Shown: positions 56,376-64,000 of the stretch, in pieces
How positions within the stretch are numbered: the first letter of the stretch is position 1
How the letters are laid out: every line of letters starts with the position of its first letter
DNA from: Heterostelium album PN500
Taxonomy: Eukaryota > Evosea > Eumycetozoa > Acytosteliales > Acytosteliaceae
Reading direction: 5' to 3'
Assembly (NCBI RefSeq): GCF_000004825.1
Contig: NW_008805070.1
Coordinates: 1,178,001-1,242,000, forward strand
Length of the DNA: 64,000 nt
Made by a program: the position numbers and the translations under genes
Notes under the pieces: generated by a model
What the model was told of the DNA's origin: nothing
What the model saw: only the letters and a program-made list of their open reading frames with translations
Database searches by the model: none

Positions 56376-57720
56376 ATGGAAAACTATATGTTAAGTTTAA
56401 GTTGGAGCAACCAGAGTCTACCAAAGAAAATGATAACAAGAAGTGTGTATTCAATGATGAGGAAATTGAAATAATAAATGATAACCCAAGAGATCACGTT
56501 TCGGCTGATTATGGCTTAAATATTTTGTTCGAAGTGATTGAAAATGAAAATAATTATATTAGTAGTAGTAGTAGTGGTAGTAGTAGTAGTAGTATTAGTA
56601 ATAGTAATAGTTCAGTTTCTAAAATAAATACATACCACGTTAATAGTGTTAAATTCAAGTGTGAGCATTGTTTATATTCTTATAGTGAATTGACCAAACT
56701 CAATAGGCACAAGAGAGAAAAGCACCCCAATGAAATGAAAAAGTCACATTGGGAGCAACCACTCCAAGTGAATGCAGATATAAATTCGAAGCAGTGTTGT
56801 CATAACAACTGTCAAGTAAAAGTGACTCTATCAAACTATGCAAGCATCTGAAAACCAAACATCCTTGTTGGGAAACGAATAATAAACTGGAATTAGACGA
56901 AATCACATGTTAAGGGTGCAAAAACAATTGGATAATCAGATCAAAAGAGAGAGAAATAACCTTGTTGTGTCTACTCCTGTTTGACATCTTAATAGATTTA
57001 TAGTTTTCAGTGTGTTTACCTATTTATTTACAAAAAAAAAAAAAGTTAGAATTAATATACTAGTTATATATAAGTTTTCAAAGTATTTGAAGGTATTGGT
57101 GGATTGACATTTAATCAAATTGACATGTGTTTGGATCGATATTTAGAACAAAAGAATCTATTTGTAGAAGTAAGAAGTTACTAAGAACTCTTGACTGTAA
57201 TACTACAGAAAGAGATGATGAATATTTGGATAAGGTATTCGAATTGGAGTTGTGCTTTGATGGTGATATATGTAGTCGAAATATCATTCGCCAAATGGAA
57301 ATCAACAAACATCAGATTGGAAATCAACAACATTAAGAATATACTAGATGATATTATGAACCAAAAATGTGATGATATTAAGAACATAACATTCAACGAT
57401 AATTTAATCGCTTTTGGAAATACATTCACAAAACAAATTAACACATCCAGCCATATTTCAGAAAGTAGTTGAAGAAGACTATAGGAGATTAAAAGAGAAG
57501 AAGAGAGAATTAAACAAAAGAAAAGGAAGATACAGCAAGATAGGAAACAAGATAAGCAACAAGACAAGAAACAAGACAAGAAACAAGATAAACAGCAAGA
57601 TAAGAAACAAGATAAACAACAAAACAAGAAACAAGATAAGAAACAAGACAAGAAACAAGATAAGAAGATACAATACAAGAAGCAAAACAAGAAACAAAAA
57701 AATAAAACAAAATATTTAGT
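56376..57720 (+). pseudogene. Broken zinc-finger / charged-repeat gene
   Basis: An ATG at 56376 is soon out of frame with a coding-like stretch (56402-56851) that holds Ser-rich sequence and a C2H2 finger, FKCEHCLYSYSELTKLNRHK followed by REKH. A second finger begins CCHNNC, but its histidines (CKHLKTKH) sit in another frame, so the gene is frame-shifted at least twice. Further right, 57086-57480 has protein-like pieces in several frames (KVFEGIGGLTFNQIDMCLDR; ERDDEYLDKVFELELCFDGD). From 57540 to 57668 there are about ten 12-base AAACAAGATAAG-type repeats (KQDK in one frame, KTRN in another). It could be a host gene or a DNA-transposon BED-finger gene. Confidence 0.45.
57540..57668 (+). repeat. 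12-base tandem repeat (AAACAAGAYAAG)
   Basis: About ten imperfect copies in head-to-tail order, translating to Lys/Gln/Asp repeats. It is a coding-type minisatellite, not a CRISPR array: there are no spacers. Confidence 0.8.
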
Positions 57721-58580
57721 TATTTTTTAATATTATTCTTACTTTTTTAAAGTTCTTTTATTGTGAACTCTGTTCATCTTGCAATCTATTCATATTTGCT
57801 GAACTTGTTCTGATATGCTTTAAATTTTTAATATTTGATATATTATCGCATAATCGATCAAAATAGATGTTAATGTGATGTAATTTTTTTTTCAAATTTT
57901 TTTCAAATTTTTTTTCAAATTTTTTTTCATTTTTTATTATTCCAAATTTGTAAAAACTGAAATAAGTGGGGTACGACTTTCTGAAGTGACTGATGGCCAG
58001 TTCCAACTATCTCTACCACCAACCAAATTCGACTACACCTCTTACGACAGTGTCTTCACCTATATATCGCTTATCAACACCAACGTGGACGAAACACTGT
58101 CTTCCTGTTCTTCTCTCGTTCGCTTCCTGGATTGGCTTACAACAAAAACAAAGAATGTGCGTCTAAGGACAATAAGGTAGCCGCCAAGGCAATACCGGTA
58201 CCTATCAATCAACATCAATAATAATCACCAGCCAACATATAAGAAACAGTCAATTATAATTAATTAAATTAATTAATCAACTAAATAAGTAATAGTTCAA
58301 AACAACAGATCAAAATAATAATTAAATTAGAATCTGTTGTTTCTGTTGTTTTTAAATTAAGTATTCAACACTCAGCCGTCAAGCTTCTCAATAATGAATA
58401 TATTGAGTTTAACGCGACGTTAAAGATTCATTCAATTAATTATTCAATATTGAAGATATAAAATTAAAGAAATTAAATAAATAAGAAAAAGAATTAAAAT
58501 AAAGTTAAAGATTTAAATTATATAAAGATATTATTAAAAACATTATTTTATATTATTATTAATTATCACTTGAATAAGAA
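57721..58580. other. Intergenic debris with a GC-richer block
   Basis: 57965-58230 is GC-richer. Two plus-strand frames look protein-like (LPPTKFDYTSYDSVFTYISL; then after a frame change LAYNKNKECASKDNKVAAKA), ending in stops near 58226. It is probably the end of a decayed retroelement or host gene. 58260-58580 is A+T-rich and includes CAACAGAT/ATCTGTTG inverted copies (58304-58340). It may be the leader of the following frame. Confidence 0.3.
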
Positions 58581-58991
58581 ATGTCAGATCCAACTGATCA
58601 AACAACAACAACCACAACAACCAGTAATGCAGCAGCACCTATTGATACAACAACCACAACAAATGATCTTACAATGAACGATCTCGAAAGCAATAATGAT
58701 AATGATTCAATCCCATCAACTTCTACTTTGTTTCCTGATATCGTCCCTCCCGTCACACACCCAGACTCACTCCCGTCGGATGTATTCCAAGCAACCCTGA
58801 TCGCATCCAAGACTCCGATCTCTTCCTCTAACGTACCTGGTCAACTAGAGAACAAACACCTACTATCTAACGAATCTATCATAAATGAATATATACAGCA
58901 CTTATCAGAAATGAAATTATTTATTAATAACAGTATCAGTAACTTACAATCCAAACTTAAAAAACCAGTAACCACTCTAATAGTTGGCTGA
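58581..58991 (+). CDS. Thr/Ser/Asn-rich short protein, possibly a retrocopy
   Basis: Single frame of 136 residues from an ATG. The N-terminus is poly-Thr/Asp (TTTTTTTSNAAAPIDTTTTT), the middle is Pro/Ser-rich (PDIVPPVTHPDSLPSDVFQA), and the C-terminus is helical (NEYIQHLSEMKLFINNSISN). The family is not recognised. An AATAAA lies near 59032 and a run of 18 A ends at about 59089, where LINE sequence begins abruptly. ORF plus AATAAA plus poly(A) looks like a retrotransposed transcript or the first ORF of a LINE fused to a 3' fragment by deletion. Confidence 0.4.
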   Translation: MSDPTDQTTTTTTTSNAAAPIDTTTTTNDLTMNDLESNNDNDSIPSTSTLFPDIVPPVTHPDSLPSDVFQATLIASKTPISSSNVPGQLENKHLLSNESIINEYIQHLSEMKLFINNSISNLQSKLKKPVTTLIVG

Positions 58992-59089
58992 CACTCTCTT
59001 AGTTCCGATCCACAAAAAATCCAATAACAAATAATAAAGATAGTTAGATTAAATAGATTAGCATTCTACTTTAAAAAAAAAAAAAAAAA

Positions 59090-59801
59090 AGCTTACAAAA
59101 TCAGCGAATTATTCTCCAAACTGGCAAGTATAATCAATCTGATTAAAGCTAACCTAGCTCTCTATAAGTATAAAGTTTTTACTCTTAGAGCGAAATCAAC
59201 TATCATTAAATCTTTTGTACTTCCCATGCTCTTCTATCTTGAATCACCAACACCTGTCAAGCTTAAATGAAAAAAATTAATTTAAAAATGGTAGAGGTAT
59301 TTAAATTAATAAAAATTTTTTTTGGTGTTATTAAACCATTTTTATAAATAAAAGAAATTCAAACTTGTCAACAGACTCATTGCTTGGTTCCTCAAAGTGC
59401 ACCTGATGCCAAAGCAAAGTTCACCGCTTTGATGTCTCGGGACAGGTCTTGCTTTCACTGGAATGATGGTGGTCTGAATTTGTGGGATTTATCTCTTCGC
59501 TCTGCTGCTTACAAGATATGGGTCTTGAATTGATTGCTGTTGTTAAACAGAAGCAACTCATTTGGTTACTTCAAAACTTGGTCATCCATGCTTGATTCTG
59601 CCAAAAAATTTACTAACCCAACCTCTTCACCTTCCTTCAAATGATTCCATTCTTATTAGATGGATTTAGAAAAAATCACTTCTCCAAAGTCATACCGGGC
59701 AATCCCATCCAGATTGGAATCTAAATCCTTCCAACTATGTGACACCACTTTATACTGTTGTTCCTCAACACTCAACTACTGTTAGATCTATTCTATCCTA
59801 A
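59090..59801 (+). mobile_element. Degenerate LINE ORF2 3' part (TRE-like)
   Basis: Reverse-transcriptase thumb-like sequence is readable: AYKISELFSKLASIINLIKA, LYKYKVFTLRAKSTIIKSFV and LPMLFYLE. After an A+T-rich interruption (about 59270-59360) come NRLIAWFL and, in another frame, PDAKAKFTALMSRDRSCFHW then NDGGLNLWDLSLRSAAYKIW, then TWSSMLDSAKKFTNPTSSPS. Pieces lie in all three frames with several stops, so the copy is long dead. The final 90 bases match the fragment at 55596-55685. Only the 3' third of ORF2 is left. The adjacent tRNA-Gly genes are consistent with a tRNA-targeted element. Confidence 0.75.
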
Positions 59802-59802
59802 G

Positions 59803-60020
59803 GTTATTTCATATTATAGGTAGGGTTTGTTTTTTGCACATCTTTTTTTGTATTCTCGTGCAAATTGTTTTCATTTTGGGGAGGCATAAAATGAAATTTC
59901 ACATATGTTTAAAAAACTCAACTTCCACCTTGAATTGTCACTTAAAAAAACAAAATTTCCAAATCAATTCCTCTTACAGTTTTATTTAGTGAACAAACCC
60001 TACCTATAATATGAAATAAC
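59803..60020. mobile_element. 218 bp MITE-like element with perfect 29 bp inverted repeats
   Basis: The left end 59803-59831 begins GTTATTTCATATTATAGGTA and continues to GGGTTTGTT. The right end 59992-60020 is its exact reverse complement over all 29 bases. The 160 internal bases have no open frame. It lies directly after the stop codon of the LINE fragment. No clear target-site duplication is visible at the junctions (left flank CCTAAG, right flank ACATTA). Perfect arms in a zone of decayed sequence mean a recent insertion or strong constraint. It looks like a non-autonomous DNA transposon. Confidence 0.8.
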
Positions 60021-60412
60021 ACATTAATGAATTCAACTACACATCACTTGCACCGCGGGTTTTTGGTACTGCTGTCTGTTTCTTTAATTTAATTCATAAT
60101 TATAATAATAGAGGTAATAGAAAGAGCCGAGTGTTGTGATTTAATCTGTAATGCGATGTTCTAGGTAAGCATGTAACTTAGTGGTGATAAGTTTACTGTT
60201 GTACCAGTCTTTGTTGAAGTTGTCGATGATTCTGTTGGTAATTGAGTGCCAACTCTTAGTTGTTTATGTTGATAAGTTTGTACCAGAAGGTGGCCATATC
60301 TCCAATCGAGTACGACCATCTAAGTTTGAACAGGATCAGTTCGTGGTTGGACTTGATTTGTGAAAAAGAAACGAATATAGTGAAATAAAAAAAAGAAAAT
60401 TCCATCATACAA
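60021..60412 (+). pseudogene. Fragment of an unidentified gene upstream of tRNA-Gly
   Basis: 60185-60363 has coding-like composition in two frames: DKFTVVPVFVEVVDDSVGN and, further on, DKFVPEGGHISNRVRPSKFE followed by QDQFVVGLDL and a stop. The frames do not join and no start is evident, so it is probably a decayed gene piece. No family is recognised. Confidence 0.3.
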
Positions 60413-60483
60413 GCGCATGTGGTCTAGTGGTAGAATTGAACGTTGCCATCGTTTAGGCCCGAGTTCGATTCTCGGCATGCGCA
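60413..60483 (+). tRNA. tRNA-Gly (anticodon GCC), copy 2
   Basis: Identical over 71 bases to the copy at 55392-55462, with the same stems, loops and GCC anticodon. It is followed by CTCTTTT, a Pol III-type terminator. The two copies are in direct orientation 5 kb apart. Confidence 0.95.
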
Positions 60484-61675
60484 CTCTTTTACCAATTGAA
60501 TGCCCGCATGCGAATCAACCAAGTGCCAAGTGTGAAATTAAAAAAAAAAAGTAAGAAAATATCAACAACTTTTGCCAGCAAAGACTTTGAGATTGGCGAG
60601 ATTGTATTGGTTGAAAGATCGTTCCTCTCGATCGAGAGTGATCTCCTCTGAAAGAAGACATGTCACAACTTTTTGGAGTAGTGTATCAAATATATATAAA
60701 AAAAAAAAAAAAAAAAGTCTACTGGTGTAGTGAACGATGCTATTCAAGCGGATCCGATATTCATCATCGCTATGAATATCAGTACTTTAAAAAGATGTAT
60801 TATTTGAGGCATGCGTAGTTACAACAATAGCATGAGACCTGACGAACAACCGATTCACAACCACGAAAACAAACCCAATCATTGACAGTCAAATCGACGA
60901 TATAGCTTCAATTGGTTGAGAATACAATAGATAGTAACTTTGTAAGAACAAAAGTTGTTTGCTCAAAATTAAATAAAATAAAAAACGGACTCCAATCATA
61001 TTACCCTATTGATTTTCTCAACTTATTCTATTTTTGGATATACTCCGCTTTCAGGGTTTTATTTTACTTATGTTTTTTCTGTTTCCAGGAACTGTAACTT
61101 TTTAAGTATGACCATTTGAATGTTTTTAAAATAGATAACAATTGAAGATTTAAAACCCTACAAAATATCATTGTTTTTAACATACAAAAAAAAAAAAAAA
61201 AGAAAAATTTAATATTACGAATGTAAATGCAAATGATATTTTAGAGGGAAATATTAATCTTATTAATTTTTAATTTCCCGATTAGAAAGAATGTTTGCAA
61301 ACAATAGATAAATATTATTCTATATTAAATTTTAACACGCTGAATACTCTATTACTAAAAGGAGTTTAAAAGTATTAATAGTTAATAATCTTGTCTGTTT
61401 GCTCACTCATAGTAATTTTATATTGATTGAATAGACTTGTCTTTGGTGTGTGGTAAATTACAATTAACGCGCTTAACTCAAAAGTAAAGTGAAGAAAAGT
61501 TATAATTGTTTAAACAAATAACAATTCCAATTTTCTTGTGTTCGAAATTTATTTGAAAAACAATTTTTTTATACTCGTGAATAAAAATAAATAAATAAAT
61601 ATAAAGTAAAGTAAAGTAAAATGTAAAGGAAAAGTTAAATTCTTGTGTGTTGTTATTGTTGTTATTCAAGTTGTT
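60484..61675. other. Intergenic region with a possible SET-domain gene fragment
   Basis: At 60567-60647 a plus-strand frame reads TFASKDFEIGEIVLVERSFL then SIESDLL and a stop. This resembles the first strands of a SET domain (A.RDF..GE.VL.E). After an A18 run (60699-60716) a second frame reads DAIQADPIFIIAMNISTLKR. These may be pieces of one dead SET-domain gene, or chance. The rest, to 61675, is A+T-rich with short TAAAG repeats near 61600 and no supported gene. Confidence 0.3.
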
Positions 61676-63416
61676 TTATTTATAGACCATTCTTCCAACA
61701 GTAAAGTTTATTATTCTTTTGTGTAATGGTATTTTACCTTGATGTTTAGGTGTTACTCTTACAAAGAATATAATACACCATCCCATCAATATGATAGCTA
61801 GGATCCAATAAAAGTTGACCTATTTTATAATTAATTGGTTAATAGTTGATAAAGTGTTAGTTTAGTTAGTTGATGTTTGTTTGAAGGTTGTTGTAATTAA
61901 TTATACTTACAGCATATGGTTGATAATCATTAACAGTATAACCTTCTCTTTTCTTTTTGTTGAAGATGGCGGTGAATAATAGACCACCACCAACACCAGC
62001 TATACTCCATGCAGTAAGAATTACACCATGACAAGCACCAACATTCTTAGAACCAAACAAATCACAGAGTAAAGCAGGAATCATTCCGAAACCTGCACCA
62101 TAACAAGCAGTTAGTAACCATATTACAACTATGAATGCCACGTATTCATGTTCTCTTGTTAGGGTTGGAAGTAATCCAACAATGATTGCTTGACAGGTAA
62201 GAGTGAATATAAAAATAACCTTTCTACCTATTAAATCCGATGTAGTTGCAAATGCTAGTCTACCAAATAGATTGAAACCTCCATTGACCGATACAACCAT
62301 GGAAGCAGTACTCTTTGACTGACCGAAAATATCTTGAATCATATTCGATAAACGTGAGATTGCAACCAAACCAAACAGGCAATTAGCGAAGAACATAATA
62401 TAAATCAATATGAATTCCTTGCTTGTCAAAGCTTGAATTAATGTATATTTCCTTCTTTGTGTTGTCGATTGACCTAAGTGTTGCTGTTGCTGTTGATGAA
62501 CTTGTTGTTGTTTTTCATCAACTATCACTATATCTGTTTCCTTTTTATCCTCCTTTTCATTCTCTCCTTCTGTCGGTATCTTTTCCTTCGATGGTATCTC
62601 TAATATTTCTATATCTGGATTATTGGCAGATTCCTCTGTGATTATTTGTCCATTCTCATCTACAAGTTCTCTATCTGAGTTCATTCCATTTACAATGTAT
62701 CCAGGTGGAGGAACTCTAATAAGTAGACATTGTGACAGGATTATCGTTAAGAAAATACAACCAAGTATTACAAAGTTCAGAGATAGACCAACTTTTTCAA
62801 TGATTGGCAATGGAATCTGACCAAATGCAATACTACCAGCACCAAATCCACAAACTGCAAAACCAGAAGACAGACCTCGATGATCTGGAAACCATTTCTG
62901 TAGTGTGGAGACTGGGGATATGTATGTTAAACCAAGTCCGAATCCTCCGAGAATACCATATCCAATATAGATTAACCACATCAGTTTAAGATGAATACCA
63001 AGAGCTGTTACTAAATGACCAACTGAAAAGAATAAACCACCAAAGAAGATACCCATCTTCGGACCATTACGCTCAAGCCAGGTTCCCATTGTGGCAACAG
63101 AAAAACCAAATACACCAACTGCAATGTAAAATGTTATTGGCCCCTTTCCTTCATTCTCATTTCCATTCACCTCTTTGTCAATTGGTTTATTATAAATTGA
63201 CCATGAATAAAGCGAACCGATACATAGTTGAATTAAAACTGCCGATGGAAATAGAAACCATCTATTAAAAGGTATACACCCCAATACATATTTCTCTCTC
63301 TCAATTTGTTCTTCACTTCTTTTATATTCATTATTTGTAAAATGATATTTTATCAAACCCAAAAACCAATTCCCAGTGAATCGTTTTCTTTTTTCCACTT
63401 CTGTTGGTATTGACAT
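61676..63416 (-). CDS. Major facilitator transporter, oxalate/formate antiporter (OFA) type
   Basis: Two exons (63416-61911 and 61819-61676), phase 0, give 549 residues. Twelve membrane helices are expected. Seen: FNRWFLFPSAVLIQLCIGSL with YSWSIYNKP in the first helix and loop, and WLERNGPKMGIFFGG, an MFS loop 2-3 motif. Also seen: GFGLGLTYISPVSTLQKWFP with DHRGLSSGFAV, the OFA signature; a cytosolic loop rich in Glu/Lys/Gln (about 240-330); RLSNMIQDIFG; and a second-half GRLAFATTSDLIGRKV motif. Exon 2 adds the last helix and a basic tail (LHKRIINFTVGRMVYK). It likely moves a small carboxylate or monocarboxylate; substrate and membrane are unknown. Confidence 0.85.
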
Positions 63417-64000
63417 TTTCTATTTGTAATTATTAAATAATTTTAGTAATAAGAATAAAATGTTAATTTAAAAACCAAATCCAAGTTTATAAATAAATAA
63501 ACAGCAACCAAATTAATTTAAATAAAATAAATAAATAAATAAAATTAACTTACTAAAATTATAAATTTATAATAAATAAATTACAACATTAGTAATATAA
63601 TACATATTTTATATTTATTTATTATTTTTTATGTAACATGGTAAGATTATTATAATTAATTTCTTTTGAATTGATATTTCATATTTAACAAACTAAAGCC
63701 CAATCACCATCCTATCTTTGGTTTGTTTTTTATTAAATTTTATCTTGTTGTAGTTGTTGGTGGTGTTGTGTTTGATTATTAATTATAATTATATATACTA
63801 CCAATTAAAAAATTATCAGTAATCATATATGCTATTGTTGTTGGTGTTTTTATTGTTTCACACATCACATTTATTTCACACAGAGATACATTTTAGTGTT
63901 TTTATTAATTTTTAAACAAAATTTCAACCAATTAAAAATTAACACAAGTATATCTAATGTGTTATTCGAAAAATGACTTAGAAGCTGAAATAAAGTATAA
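63417..64000. promoter_or_regulatory. Upstream region of the transporter gene
   Basis: A+T-rich with A and T runs, to the window end. A G/T-rich block (GTAGTTGTTGGTGGTGTTGTGTTTG near 63750) is G-box-like. No coding sequence was seen. Confidence 0.35.

Noticed and set aside
57540-57668. CRISPR-like repeat array
   Set aside because: The 12-base units are directly adjacent without spacers, so it is a minisatellite in a eukaryotic genome.
57758-58006. Minus-strand frame with FEKKFEKNLKKK
   Set aside because: Arises from a TTTTTTTCAAAT repeat; no family signal or start context.

Overview
This window comes from a social amoeba (Dictyostelia). Intergenic DNA is extremely A+T rich with long homopolymers. 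Genes are compact, with short GT..AG introns. Proteins carry poly-Asn, poly-Gln and poly-Thr tracts. A cAMP-receptor-like GPCR, lineage-specific protein families and LINE debris lying against tRNA genes also fit. Coding regions are GC-richer than in Dictyostelium discoideum, which hints at a group 1 or 2 species (Cavenderia or Heterostelium type), but the sequence does not settle this.

Left part (1-17.4 kb): a UBE2J1-type ER ubiquitin-conjugating enzyme, two small unknown proteins, L-2-hydroxyglutarate dehydrogenase, three tandem members of a large unknown protein family with identical intron positions (a small unknown gene lies between the first two), and a cAMP-receptor-like GPCR. A gene-free 4.4 kb stretch (17.4-21.8 kb) then separates the GPCR from a divergently transcribed bZIP factor and is probably regulatory.

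Middle (21.8-46 kb): bZIP factor, PUS7 pseudouridine synthase, a B-box protein, a Pcf11-type cleavage/polyadenylation factor rebuilt from four exons, a POT1-type telomere protein rebuilt from seven exons, phosphatidylserine synthase, COQ1-type polyprenyl diphosphate synthase, a fourth member of the large family on the opposite strand, a tRNA-Val(AAC), and an elongation-factor-2-like gene that is diverged and broken in frame.

Right part (46-64 kb): a bZIP factor whose third exon supplies a membrane segment (ATF6-like layout), a YecM-family gene that looks bacterial in origin, a tiny NDUFAF8-like twin-CX9C protein, a PCNA-like sliding clamp rebuilt from seven small exons, a CCCH zinc-finger protein and RNase H2 subunit C. 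Next comes a 5 kb zone (55.4-60.5 kb) bounded by two identical tRNA-Gly(GCC) genes and filled with decayed LINE ends, poly(A)-tailed remnants, a broken zinc-finger gene and a 218 bp element with perfect 29 bp terminal inverted repeats. The window ends with an OFA-type major facilitator transporter.

No operon-like logic links the genes. Several neighbours do serve nuclear nucleic-acid maintenance (POT1, PCNA-like clamp, RNase H2C, Pcf11, PUS7). Gene models below were joined by hand from splice signals and reading phase, and family names rest on recognised motifs, not on database searches.
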